A DNA stretch of 64,000 bases from Pseudomonas sp. H3(2019) (GTDB lineage Bacteria; Pseudomonadota; Gammaproteobacteria; Pseudomonadales; Pseudomonadaceae), in assembly GCF_007713465.1 (NCBI RefSeq), contig NZ_VMSG01000032.1, forward strand, positions 1 to 64,000. The letters run 5' to 3'. A model generated the notes under the pieces. That model ran no database searches. It was not told the origin of the DNA and worked only from the letters and a program-made list of their open reading frames with translations. The translations under genes and the position numbers were made by a program. Positions 50,368 through 58,844 of this stretch are shown here, piece by piece; position 1 is the stretch's first letter; every line of letters starts with the position of its first letter.

Positions 50368-50772
50368 CTATTCTTTATTGGTGTAGATGTTGAACTGTTT
50401 GCCTGGGATGGTTACCCAGGAAGCAATTGTTTTTGCCCCGGATGGGCCAGCTTTGGTGGTATGAACGTCTTTCGCTGCAAGTTGATAGCTCTCGCCTGCG
50501 CGAACGGTTTTCGCCGGTTGCCCATCAATAAGAACGATTACTTCTCCTTGGATGACGTACACAATCTCGGGTCCGATAGCCCGGTGACGCGGTTTTTCTG
50601 CATTGGGCGGAAACTCCGAGATTCCCATGCCCAACTCACGGTTAGTTCCATTTACCGCAATCCTCTGCAATGTTTCTGTCTCTTTTGCGGCAGGCGCAGT
50701 ATCTGTGGCCATGGTTGGGTGAGCAGCCATCATGGTTCCGACTAAAATAGAAATTGATAGATATTTATTCAT
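50368..50772 (-). CDS. secreted cupin domain protein
   Basis: This 134-aa protein has an N-terminal signal (YLSISILVGTMMAAHPTMA) and one cupin barrel: PRHRAIGPEIVYVIQGEVIV, then the second motif GESYQLAAKDVHTTKAGPSG. The first motif has HRA...E rather than the full HxH set, so metal binding may be altered. It is predicted periplasmic. It stands between the debris region and the DUF488 gene. Function unknown. Confidence 0.8.
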   Translation of the reverse strand: MNKYLSISILVGTMMAAHPTMATDTAPAAKETETLQRIAVNGTNRELGMGISEFPPNAEKPRHRAIGPEIVYVIQGEVIVLIDGQPAKTVRAGESYQLAAKDVHTTKAGPSGAKTIASWVTIPGKQFNIYTNKE

Positions 50773-50845
50773 GGTCGACGCTCAGGTTTATTAGCGCTAA
50801 CAGTACTGTTTTTCTGTGGTGTTAGCTTCTGATATCCAAGACCGG

Positions 50846-51247
50846 TTACACCTCTTGAGCCGCCACAATCACCGCTCCACGAGCCTTCAACAACTCCTGC
50901 AACACCGAACGATGGCAGTGGCGTTCTTCCTTGCAGTAGCAGCCGATGGCCAGCGAGGTTTGATGGGACAGGGCAGCCAGCAGATCCAGCAATTGGCTGG
51001 GGGCGGGGTGGTTCATTTCGGCCTTGAATTTACGTCGAAAGGCTTCCCAGTCTTTTTCGTCCTCCGCGGCTTTGGCTTCTGTTACCAGCTCCGCGCTGGG
51101 CGACAGGACGGGGAGCCAGGTGTCATAGAAGTCGCGGCTGGCGAATTCGGCTTTCGGAACGCCGCGCGGTGGGCGGCGGACGGTGCCCAGGCGCAGCCCT
51201 TCATGGGGTGTGCGGGGCGTGCCCAATTGCACGATATGGATAGGCAT
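50846..51247 (-). CDS. DUF488 family protein
   Basis: This 133-aa protein has RLGTVRRPPRGVPKAEFASRDF early and the C-terminal IGCYCKEERHCHRSVLQELL, the Cys/His-rich end motif of DUF488 (YeaO-like). The family is soluble, with no proven activity; the CxCxxxxxCHR segment may bind metal. GGAGGC precedes the ATG at 51247. Only 11 bases separate it from the phosphatidylcholine synthase gene upstream on the same strand, so the two are probably co-transcribed. Confidence 0.85.
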   Translation of the reverse strand: MPIHIVQLGTPRTPHEGLRLGTVRRPPRGVPKAEFASRDFYDTWLPVLSPSAELVTEAKAAEDEKDWEAFRRKFKAEMNHPAPSQLLDLLAALSHQTSLAIGCYCKEERHCHRSVLQELLKARGAVIVAAQEV

Positions 51248-51258
51248 TCATGCCTCCA

Positions 51259-51978
51259 TTAATGATGACTGCGCTCAAGCCAGTCTGCGGCCGAGCGGCA
51301 GATGCAGATCCCCAGAAAGTAAGCCGACATCGTAAGCCACAGCCCCATGACCCAAGGGTTGACGGTCGGATGGTTGAGGACCAGTGACAGGCTGCACAGC
51401 AACCAGATGGACGTCACGGCAATGTTGATCGGCATGAACCGTCGCACGCGAAACGGGTGCAGGAACTTCATCCGGGTCACCGTCAACAGTGCCAGGCCGA
51501 TAATGGTGAGCAGCGTCAGCCAGGGTGTCGGCGCAATGATGTAGAGGCACAGAGTGACGACGTTCCACGCGGCAGGGAAGCCCTGGAAGTAGTTGTCCTT
51601 GCTCTTCATGTTGACGTTGCAGAAGCAATAGAGCGACGAGACCAGGATCACCGAGGTGGTCAGCAGCGGGGTGTACGCCGGCAAGTCGATGTAACGGTAG
51701 ATGAACAGCGCCGGGATGAACACGTAGGTCAGGTAGTCGATGACCAGATCCAGCACCGATCCGTCGAGATGCGGCAGTACCGTCTGGACATTGACCTTGC
51801 GTGCCAGCGAGCCGTCCACGCCATCGACGATCAGCGCCACGCCCAGCCACAGCAGGCAGGCTCTGGGCTGGTTATCGAACAAGGCGAGGGTCGCCAGGAA
51901 GGCGGTCACCACACCGGTTGCGGTAAAACCGTGGGCGCCCCAGGCTTTGAGCGTGGCCATGCGTCGGGTCGTTATCAA
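51259..51978 (-). CDS. pcs: phosphatidylcholine synthase
   Basis: This protein of about 239 aa has six to eight membrane segments and the CDP-alcohol phosphotransferase motif: DGVDGSLAR, then LDGSVLDLVIDYLTYVFIP. This arrangement, with a longer spacer after DGxxAR, matches Pcs, which condenses CDP-diacylglycerol with choline in the inner membrane. The TTG at 51978 has GGAG nine bases upstream; the next in-frame ATG at 51960 (MATLKAWGAHGFTATG) has none, so the TTG start is preferred but unproven. It is divergent from azlC. Confidence 0.88.
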   Translation of the reverse strand: MITTRRMATLKAWGAHGFTATGVVTAFLATLALFDNQPRACLLWLGVALIVDGVDGSLARKVNVQTVLPHLDGSVLDLVIDYLTYVFIPALFIYRYIDLPAYTPLLTTSVILVSSLYCFCNVNMKSKDNYFQGFPAAWNVVTLCLYIIAPTPWLTLLTIIGLALLTVTRMKFLHPFRVRRFMPINIAVTSIWLLCSLSLVLNHPTVNPWVMGLWLTMSAYFLGICICRSAADWLERSHH

Positions 51979-52284
51979 GAGGGCGTTCTCCAGCGAATGA
52001 TACGGGCCAGTTGCTACTACCGACGGGGTCACCGGCAAACCTGGCTGGGCTGCACCTATCGACCGGGTATCCGGCGATAAGATTCAGCTGCGCTCAAACG
52101 ACCCGAAGTCGACATCCATTAAAAGTAGACCATCCCCTGTCGCTACCATGTCAATCGAACAGTACTTTTTACCCTCAGCGCTCAACCACCGGCCTGCGCC
52201 TGAAGCGCAATTACGCAAGATTGTTCAAGACAAGAGGTTGATCGGCTGACACAGTTAGCAACCTTTCCTTTGTTGTAGAGCGCT
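51979..52284. other. divergent intergenic region pcs/azlC
   Basis: These 306 bases hold the promoters of pcs (minus) and azlC (plus). Short repeated words (TTGTTCAAGACAAG near 52220) are present, but I see no clear operator, RNA or ORF. Confidence 0.4.
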
Positions 52285-52983
52285 ATGTCAGACAATCTAT
52301 TGCCGCGCAGTGCTTTCCTGCGCGGTGCCGCTGCCGTCATGCCCCTGTCCCTGGCGACTGCGCCATGGGGGCTGTTGGCAGGTTCGATGGCCATTGAGGC
52401 CAACCTCACTCCACTGCAAGGCCAGGGCTTATCAAGCATTGTCTTTGCGGGGGCTGCGCAGTTGGTCGCGATCGGGATGCTCAAGGGCGGTGCGGGGATT
52501 TTCTCGATTCTGCTGACCACCTTGCTGCTGACCTCGCAACACCTGCTGTACGGCATGAGCATGCGTCCGGTGGTTTCGCCGTTGCCGGGTCGCTGGCGGG
52601 TAGGGCTGGGATTTTTGCTCACCGATGAACTGTTCGCACTGACCAGTCAATTTGACCAGCAGCAGTTCAATCGCTGGTACGCCCTCGGGGTGGGCCTGAC
52701 CTTTTATGTGGCGTGGAATCTCTTCACCCTCGCCGGAATTGTGCTGGGTAGCAGCATTCCGGGCCTTGAACACCTGGGCCTGGATTTTTCCATCGCAGCC
52801 ACGTTTATTGCGTTGATCACCCCCGTGGTGCGCAACGTTCCGACGATTGTCTGTGTGGCGGTTTCGCTGTTCTGCTCGGTGCTCTTCAACTACTGGCACT
52901 GGGGCTCGGCACTGGTATTGGCCGGCTTGCTGGGGATGAGTGCCGGGTTTGTCTGCAACAAGTTCTATGGAGCGCGCACATGA
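52285..52983 (+). CDS. azlC: AzlC family branched-chain amino-acid exporter, large subunit
   Basis: This 232-aa inner-membrane protein begins with the AzlC signature FLRGAAAVMPLSLATAPWGLLAGSMA and has FAGAAQLVAIGML and a SQHLLYGMSM segment, with six to seven membrane spans. With the AzlD partner it exports branched-chain amino acids or analogues. It overlaps azlD by ATGA. The substrate in this organism is not known. Confidence 0.9.
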   Translation: MSDNLLPRSAFLRGAAAVMPLSLATAPWGLLAGSMAIEANLTPLQGQGLSSIVFAGAAQLVAIGMLKGGAGIFSILLTTLLLTSQHLLYGMSMRPVVSPLPGRWRVGLGFLLTDELFALTSQFDQQQFNRWYALGVGLTFYVAWNLFTLAGIVLGSSIPGLEHLGLDFSIAATFIALITPVVRNVPTIVCVAVSLFCSVLFNYWHWGSALVLAGLLGMSAGFVCNKFYGART

Positions 52984-53294
52984 TGGTCTGGGCGGTTATT
53001 TTTGGGATGGGCGTGCTGGTATTTCTCAACCGCTATGTGTTCCTTGAACCACGGTTGCCCGTGCGCTTGAGCAGCAACGCACGGCAATTTCTCGGATTTG
53101 CGGTGCCGGGCATGCTCACGGCGATCTGCGGGCCGATCGTGTTCATGCCCGGCCATCAACTGAATCTGCAGTACGACAACCCGTACCTGATCAGTTCACT
53201 GGTCGCCATCGGCCTGGTGCTCTACACCCGCAGTACCCTGATCAGCATGCTGCTGAGCATGGGCTTCTTTTTCCTGCTGCGCTGGTGGCTGTGA
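52980..53294 (+). CDS. azlD: AzlD family small exporter subunit
   Basis: This 104-aa protein has about four membrane segments, with the AzlD pattern RYVFLEPRLPVRLSSNARQFLGFAVPGMLTAI. It starts inside the azlC stop. It converges tightly with the RpiR gene, with nine bases between the two stops. Confidence 0.88.
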   Translation: MMVWAVIFGMGVLVFLNRYVFLEPRLPVRLSSNARQFLGFAVPGMLTAICGPIVFMPGHQLNLQYDNPYLISSLVAIGLVLYTRSTLISMLLSMGFFFLLRWWL

Positions 53295-53303
53295 CCCGCC
53301 GTC

Positions 53304-54212
53304 TCACTTTTTCGGGGTTTTGCTGCTGCCGGGAATGTGCAGGTAATTCATCACGCTTTCGGTGAGTTCGGTCGCCAGCTTCACCGCTTCTTTGTTACGC
53401 GCCATCACACCGGCGACCAAACCTTCGATCAGCGCCAGTACCGCGATGTTGGAACTGGTCAGCACCGGGTGGTCGGCCGGCGCAAACAGCACGTGCTGAG
53501 CGATGTGAGTCAGGGGCGAGGCGGGCGAGTCGGTGATCGCCAGCACCGTCGCGCCACGCTCATGGGCAAAGCGCGACAGTTGCAGGGTGTCGAGGGAATA
53601 GCGCGGCAGCGAGATCGCCAGCAGCACGTCCTGATCGGTAATTGCAGCCAGTCGATAGGCGGCGTTTTCGTTGCCGCCTTCCATGCTGATCGCCGTGGCG
53701 TCGGCGCAGAACGGCATCAGTGTCGAGGCCGCGAGACCGGCCATGTAGACGCTGTTGCCGAACCCGAGGATGTAGATCTTGCGCGCCTCGATCAGGCAGG
53801 TGACCACGGCTTCGAAGGTGTCAGGGTGATTGTTGGTGCCGGCGGTGCCGAGGTTGCTGGTGGCGCTCTGGATTTGCTCATGCAGACCGAATGCACCACC
53901 GGGGCGGTGTGCCAGTTCGTTACGCAGTTTGTCCACCGGGGAGACCATCTGCTGCAAGGTCGCGACCAGCTCGGCTTTCATGCCGCTGTAACCGCCCAGG
54001 TCCAACGCCTTGGCCAGACGGTTGACCGCCGCCGGCGAGGTGGAAGTTTCATGGGCCATCTCTTCGATGGTCAGAGTGGCGGCCTTCAGCGGATGACGCA
54101 GGATAAAGTCGGCCACCTTGCGCAGCGACGGCTGCAAGTCGGCAAGAATTTCTGCCAGTTTGCGCATGACTGGCGCGGCGTAGACCGTGGTGTTTTTCGA
54201 AGGAGTAGGCAT
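53304..54212 (-). CDS. MurR/RpiR family transcriptional regulator
   Basis: This 302-aa protein has an N-terminal HTH_6 domain (PSLRKVADFILRHPLKAATLTI then ETSTSPAAVNRLAKALDLGGYS) and a C-terminal SIS domain (IYILGFGNSVYMAGLAAS, about 145-270). SIS domains bind phosphosugars or other small ligands. It is the last gene of the aotJQMOP-like run, 120 bases after the ATPase gene, the place held by argR in P. aeruginosa. It probably regulates that operon; two similar 17-base sites lie upstream of the first gene. Confidence 0.9.
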   Translation of the reverse strand: MPTPSKNTTVYAAPVMRKLAEILADLQPSLRKVADFILRHPLKAATLTIEEMAHETSTSPAAVNRLAKALDLGGYSGMKAELVATLQQMVSPVDKLRNELAHRPGGAFGLHEQIQSATSNLGTAGTNNHPDTFEAVVTCLIEARKIYILGFGNSVYMAGLAASTLMPFCADATAISMEGGNENAAYRLAAITDQDVLLAISLPRYSLDTLQLSRFAHERGATVLAITDSPASPLTHIAQHVLFAPADHPVLTSSNIAVLALIEGLVAGVMARNKEAVKLATELTESVMNYLHIPGSSKTPKK

Positions 54213-54332
54213 AACCGGCTCAACATCCGCAGGAGGTTGGAAGGGACCCTATCTGGCCCCTGACATGAGTGCGCGCCAGTGTATCCGAAGCCGACCGTTG
54301 GCGTGCAGCACCCCAAACGGTCGGCGAGCGGC

Positions 54333-55097
54333 TTACTTCAGGCTGCCGGCCAGAAACTGCTGGAGGCGTTCGGACTGCGGGTTGACCAGCACTTCACGCG
54401 GGTTGCCACGCTCTTCCACCTGACCTTTGTGCAGGAACACCAGTTGGTTCGACACCTCCCGGGCAAAGCCCATTTCGTGGGTCACCACCACCATGGTCCG
54501 GCCTTCCAGGGCCAGGTCCTGCATGACTTTAAGCACTTCGCCAACCAGTTCCGGGTCGAGGGCTGAAGTCGGCTCATCGAACAACATGACTTCCGGCTCC
54601 ATCGCCAACGCACGCGCAATCGCCACGCGCTGCTGCTCGCCACCCGACATGTGCGCCGGATAAGCGCCCATGCGATGGGCCACGCCGACCTTGTTCAGGT
54701 AGTGCTCGGCTTTTTCACGGGCCAGCTTCTTGTCCATGCCCAGCACATGCACTGGCGCTTCCATGACGTTTTCAAGGGCGCTCATGTGCGACCAGAGGTT
54801 GAAATGCTGAAACACCATTGCCAGCCGCGAGCGCATGCGTTGCAGCTGTTTTGGCTCGGCGGCCTTGAGCCCGCCGGTCTTGTTGGCGACCAGTTTCAAC
54901 TGCTCGCCATTGAGCAGGATGTTGCCCGAGTTGGGTTGCTCCAGCAGGTTGATGCAGCGCAGGAAGGTGCTTTTACCCGAGCCGCTGGAGCCGATGATGC
55001 TGATCACGTCGCCGGCTTTGGCTTCCAGGGACACGCCCTTGAGCACTTCGTGGGTGCCGTAGCGTTTGTGCAGGTCCTGAATTTCAAGTGTGTTCAT
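54333..55097 (-). CDS. polar amino-acid ABC transporter ATPase, AotP/HisP type
   Basis: This 254-aa ATPase has Walker A GSSGSGKST near residue 36, Q-loop VFQHFNLW, signature MSGGEQQRVAIARAL and Walker B VMLFDEPTSALD followed by VTHEMGFA. It powers the importer formed with the two permeases upstream. Family length is normal. It follows the aspartoacylase-like gene by 18 bases. Confidence 0.93.
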   Translation of the reverse strand: MNTLEIQDLHKRYGTHEVLKGVSLEAKAGDVISIIGSSGSGKSTFLRCINLLEQPNSGNILLNGEQLKLVANKTGGLKAAEPKQLQRMRSRLAMVFQHFNLWSHMSALENVMEAPVHVLGMDKKLAREKAEHYLNKVGVAHRMGAYPAHMSGGEQQRVAIARALAMEPEVMLFDEPTSALDPELVGEVLKVMQDLALEGRTMVVVTHEMGFAREVSNQLVFLHKGQVEERGNPREVLVNPQSERLQQFLAGSLK

Positions 55098-55115
55098 GGT
55101 GTCGATTCTCTTGAG

Positions 55116-56228
55116 TCAGTCGCTGAGCAAGCGACCCTGGCGAATGGGGGTAGAGCCTGCGACCTTGGCCAGCCACAAGCCCGGTTGGGCAAAGCGCAGG
55201 CGTTCGCGGGCATAAAGAATGCCGTCGGTGCTGGCCTTCACCACACTGTGGCGATCGGTCAACGGATCGAGCACTTCGAACAGCGGGTCGCCGACCGAGA
55301 CCCGAGCACCCAGCGGTTGCAGAAAACTCACCACACCGGGGTGTGGCGCATAGGCGTATTGCGCACCGGCGAAGGGCGTTGCGTCGCAGCAGCTGGCCGG
55401 CGCGTCTGGCCAGTCACCGCTGATCAGACCCTGTTCGGCCAGGTAGCCGAGGATCTGCTCGGCACTGGCCATGCACGGTTCACGTTCGGTGTCGGCCATG
55501 CCGCGCAGTTCGATGGTGGTCGCCACGCAGGCCAGCGGAATGTTCGCCTGCGGGAACAGTTCGGCCAGGCGTAACCAGGGGATCGCGCAGGCTTCATCGA
55601 AGGCATTGCCGCCAGCGTCCTCGGCCAACAGCACGGCACCGGCGTCCAGGCGTGCGGCCAGTGAACGCAGGCGTGGCCAGTTTTGCGGCAGGGCATACAG
55701 CAACATGATCGACTCGAAGTCGCAGTGCAGGTCCAACACCACATCGGCATCGCAGGCGTGCTGCAACAGCAGGCGGCGCAGGCCGTCGAGTTCCGATTCG
55801 GCCAGCGGCATGTCGGCAATGACCTCGATCATGGCACGCCGGATCAATGCCACGTTGGCCTCGGCATCCTCGCCCAATTGGCCTTTCAGGTGCACGGCCA
55901 CGGCTTCGGCCAGTTCCGGGAAGTCACGGTTGAAGTTCTTGCCGCTGTTGAATTCGAAGCGTCCCTGATGGGTGGCCTGGAACATTTGCCCGATACCGAT
56001 CGGATTGGCCATCGGCACCAGTTCGATCACGCCGGTCAGGCGGCCTCGTAATTCCAGCTCGCGCAGACGGCGCTTGAGCTCGACGGCGACGCGCATGCCG
56101 GGCAGTTCGTCGGCATGCAGCGATGCCTGGATGTAAGCCTTGCGCGAGCCGCTGCCAAATCGAAACAGCGACAGCGTGCGTTCAGTGCCGCAGGCGCTCC
56201 AGGGTAGAACGTAGTGAATGTGCTCCAT
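55116..56228 (-). CDS. succinylglutamate desuccinylase/aspartoacylase family protein, AotO-like
   Basis: This 370-aa zinc carboxypeptidase-like protein has zinc ligands His38 and Glu41 in SLHADELPGMR and a later His in VLDLHCDF. The C-terminal part (about 290-365, GVVSFLQPLGARVSVGDPLFEVLDPL) resembles a lipoyl-like barrel. AotO of the P. aeruginosa arginine/ornithine operon is the nearest named relative, and its role is not established. It may remove an N-acyl group from the imported compound. It is embedded in the transport operon, 9 bases after the permease gene. Confidence 0.88.
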   Translation of the reverse strand: MEHIHYVLPWSACGTERTLSLFRFGSGSRKAYIQASLHADELPGMRVAVELKRRLRELELRGRLTGVIELVPMANPIGIGQMFQATHQGRFEFNSGKNFNRDFPELAEAVAVHLKGQLGEDAEANVALIRRAMIEVIADMPLAESELDGLRRLLLQHACDADVVLDLHCDFESIMLLYALPQNWPRLRSLAARLDAGAVLLAEDAGGNAFDEACAIPWLRLAELFPQANIPLACVATTIELRGMADTEREPCMASAEQILGYLAEQGLISGDWPDAPASCCDATPFAGAQYAYAPHPGVVSFLQPLGARVSVGDPLFEVLDPLTDRHSVVKASTDGILYARERLRFAQPGLWLAKVAGSTPIRQGRLLSD

Positions 56229-56237
56229 GGGATTTCC

Positions 56238-56933
56238 TTAGTGCTTGCGTGGGGCCAGGTACGCCAGCCAGTGGCGCTCGGCGAGCTTGAACAGGCGCAC
56301 GAGAATGAAGGTCAGGGCCAGGTAGATCAGGCCGGCGGTGATGAACGCTTCGAACGGCAGGTAGAACCGCGAGCTGACCGTGCGCGCCGCACCGGTGATG
56401 TCGACCAGGGTGACGATCGACGCCAGGCTGGTGGTCTGCAGCATCATCAGCACTTCATTGCTGTACTGCGGCAACGCCCGGCGCAGGGCCGACGGCAGCA
56501 GAATGCGGCGGTACAGGGTCAGGCGTGACATGCCCATCGCCTTGGCGGCTTCGATCTCGCCGTTGGGTGTGGACTTCAGGCTGCCGGCCAGCAGCTCTGC
56601 GCTGTAGGCACTGGTGTTGATCGCAAAGGCCAGGCAGGCGCAAAAGGTCGCGCTGGACAGGTACGGCCAGAGCACGCTTTGGCGTACCGCTTCAAACTGC
56701 GCCAGGCCGTAATAGATCAAAAACAGCTGCACCAGCATCGGCGTGCCACGAATGGCGTAGGTGTAGAGCCAGGCCGGGAAGTTGATCAGCGGCGAGCGGG
56801 AGACGCGCATCAACGCCAGCGGAACGGCCAGCATCAGGCCAAAGGCCAGGGAAATCAGCAGTACTTTGAGGGTCAATAACGCGCCACTGAAATACAGCGG
56901 CAAGTTTTCCCAGATCAGGGTGTAGTCGAGCAT
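56238..56933 (-). CDS. polar amino-acid ABC transporter permease, AotM/HisM type
   Basis: This 231-aa inner-membrane protein has about five spans and the EAA loop GEIEAAKAMGMSRLTLYRRILLPSAL. RGTPMLVQLFLIYYG is the typical HisM-family segment. The ATG at 56933 has GGGAGC upstream; a longer frame begins at 56954. It pairs with the permease encoded just upstream. Confidence 0.92.
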   Translation of the reverse strand: MLDYTLIWENLPLYFSGALLTLKVLLISLAFGLMLAVPLALMRVSRSPLINFPAWLYTYAIRGTPMLVQLFLIYYGLAQFEAVRQSVLWPYLSSATFCACLAFAINTSAYSAELLAGSLKSTPNGEIEAAKAMGMSRLTLYRRILLPSALRRALPQYSNEVLMMLQTTSLASIVTLVDITGAARTVSSRFYLPFEAFITAGLIYLALTFILVRLFKLAERHWLAYLAPRKH

Positions 56934-56950
56934 GGTCGGTTCGCTCCCAC

Positions 56951-57640
56951 TCACAGGACGGCGGCTTTGATGCCGACCGAGTAGTGTTTTTCCAGGGCGC
57001 GCAGCACCAGCAACGAGACACTGGTCAGCACCAGGTACAGCGCCGCGACCGCGAGGAAAAACGTAAAGGGTTCATGGGTCGCGTCGGCGGCGTTCTTGGC
57101 CTTGAACATCATGTCCTGCAGGCCGATCACCGATATCAACGCCGTGGATTTGGTCAGCACCAGCCAGTTGTTGGTGAAGCCGGGGATCGCGAAGCGAATC
57201 ATCTGCGGCACCAGAATCCGCCAGAACACCTGGGCGCTGCTCATGCCATAGGCCGCACCGGCTTCAGCCTGACCTTGCGGGATCGCCATGAAGGCGCCGC
57301 GAAAGGTTTCCGAGAGGTAGGCGCCAAAGATGAAGCCCATGGTGCAGACACCCGCCACAAACGGGTTGATGTCGATGTAATGGGTGTAGCCGAGCCCGAG
57401 GGCCATGCGGTTCACCAGGTCCTGGCCGCCGTAGAAAATCAGCAGAATCAGTACCAGGTCGGGGATACCGCGAATCACCGTGGTGTAGCCTTCGCCCAGC
57501 GTCGACAACCATTTGAGCGGCGAGAGGCGAAACGCCGCGCCGATCAGGCCCAGGGTAATGGCCAGTGCCATGGAGCTCAGAGCCAGATTGATCGACAGCC
57601 AGGCGCCATCGAGAATGCTCGATCCGTAGCCGTGAAGCAT
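56951..57640 (-). CDS. polar amino-acid ABC transporter permease, AotQ/HisQ type
   Basis: This 229-aa inner-membrane protein has the segment RGIPDLVLILLIFYGGQ and an EAA loop (GQAEAGAAYGMSSAQVFWRILVPQMI). The ATG at 57640 is nine bases after GAGG and is preferred over a GTG at 57655. It is the second gene of the operon and lies 94 bases after the binding-protein gene. Confidence 0.92.
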   Translation of the reverse strand: MLHGYGSSILDGAWLSINLALSSMALAITLGLIGAAFRLSPLKWLSTLGEGYTTVIRGIPDLVLILLIFYGGQDLVNRMALGLGYTHYIDINPFVAGVCTMGFIFGAYLSETFRGAFMAIPQGQAEAGAAYGMSSAQVFWRILVPQMIRFAIPGFTNNWLVLTKSTALISVIGLQDMMFKAKNAADATHEPFTFFLAVAALYLVLTSVSLLVLRALEKHYSVGIKAAVL

Positions 57641-57733
57641 GATGAAGTTCCTCACCCAAAGCGCCGGCAGGCGCGCGGGACCAGCAAGAAAAGCGGTGTC
57701 GGCGCAAGGCCGACGCCAGCGTTACAGGAAGGC

Positions 57734-58510
57734 TTATTCGCCGTAGATATCGAAAGCGAAGTACTTGGCCATGACCTGCTGGTACTTGCCATTGGCACGG
57801 ATCGCATCAATCGCCGTGTTCAGGCGTGCCGCGTTCGCGGTATCGCCTTTGCGCAGCGCAATCCCGGCGCCCCGGCCGAAGTATTTCGGGTCATTGATGT
57901 CCGGTCCCACCAGGGCGAAGCCGTTACCGGCCGGGGTCTTGATGAAGCTCTCGTTGGTGTTGACGATGTCGGCGAGGGTGGCGTCCAGTCGGCCCGACGC
58001 CAGGTCCAGGAAGGCTTCATTTTGTGATGAGTAACGCACCACCTCGACGCCGGCGGGCGCCAGTTGCTCGGTGGCGTAACGGTCGTAGGTGGAGGAGCGT
58101 TGCACACCGAGTTTCTTGCCTTTGAGATCGACCTTCGGGTCATTGATCGCCTGGCCGGCCTTCGCCGCGAACTTACCGGGGGTGTGGTAGTACTTTTCGC
58201 TGAAGTCGACTGACTTCAGGCGGTCGTCGGTAATCGACATTGACGACAGCACCGCATCGATCTTGCGCACTTTCAACGAGGGGATCATCCCGTCGAATTC
58301 CTGGATGACCCACTGGCATTTGATCTTCATTTCTTCGCACAAGGCGTTGCCGATGTCGTAGTCGAACCCGCTGATGTTGCCTTCCGGGGTCTTGAAGGAG
58401 AACGGCGGGTAGGCGGCTTCGATACCGATGCGCAGGCTGTCTTCGTCGGCGTGGGCCAGGGTGCTGACGGCGCAAAATGCCAGAGCAGCCAGAAGTCCGG
58501 TCTTGTTCAT
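57734..58510 (-). CDS. polar amino-acid ABC transporter substrate-binding protein, AotJ/ArgT type
   Basis: This 258-aa periplasmic protein has a signal peptide (NKTGLLAALAFCAVSTLAHA). The family-3 start LRIGIEAAYPPFSFKTPEG follows, then GFDYDIGNALCEEM and a late DIVNTNESF region. Relatives bind arginine, ornithine, histidine, lysine or opines such as octopine. The ATG at 58510 is chosen because it begins the signal peptide. It is the first gene of the transport operon. Confidence 0.92.
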   Translation of the reverse strand: MNKTGLLAALAFCAVSTLAHADEDSLRIGIEAAYPPFSFKTPEGNISGFDYDIGNALCEEMKIKCQWVIQEFDGMIPSLKVRKIDAVLSSMSITDDRLKSVDFSEKYYHTPGKFAAKAGQAINDPKVDLKGKKLGVQRSSTYDRYATEQLAPAGVEVVRYSSQNEAFLDLASGRLDATLADIVNTNESFIKTPAGNGFALVGPDINDPKYFGRGAGIALRKGDTANAARLNTAIDAIRANGKYQQVMAKYFAFDIYGE

Positions 58511-58844
58511 ATTGTTGACTCCGTGGATAGGGTGTGGGGGTGAATGCCTTCCGGTCTGGCGAGGGTGTGCAACGGGGTGCGTGTCCATGGAGTGTATAAA
58601 TGACACGTTTTATTTCATAAATCAAACTACTGAAAATAAAAATATCAAACAGGCTGTTGTTTCAGCCAGACGGTCATGGCGCGACAAGGAGACTGTGCCC
58701 TGACGGCACAAGGAGGTTTGGCGGCTACGATTGATGGTGGGAAGTTATAAAGTCAGATCATATTGGTATAAGTGGTTATAAGAAAAATCGCTATGCTGAC
58801 TGCCAGATTTTTAAGTCGTCGCGCTGTTTTTGTAAGGTATGGCA
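58511..58844. other. divergent intergenic region, aot-like operon / TSUP
   Basis: These 334 A/T-rich bases separate the binding-protein gene (minus) from the TSUP gene (plus). They contain two similar 17-base sites (58601-58617 and 58631-58647). A series of TATAA(A/G) words lies at 58745-58783 before the TSUP gene. No ORF or RNA was recognised. Confidence 0.5.
58601..58647. promoter_or_regulatory. pair of similar 17-base sites, candidate RpiR operators
   Basis: On the minus strand 58601-58617 reads TGAAATAAAACGTGTCA; on the plus strand 58631-58647 reads TGAAAATAAAAATATCA. The two agree at 12 of 17 positions, share TGAAA and TCA ends, and have centres 30 bases apart, about three helical turns. 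They lie 90-140 bases upstream of the aotJ-like start. RpiR-family operators of the TGAAA-type are known; binding here is inferred. Confidence 0.45.
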
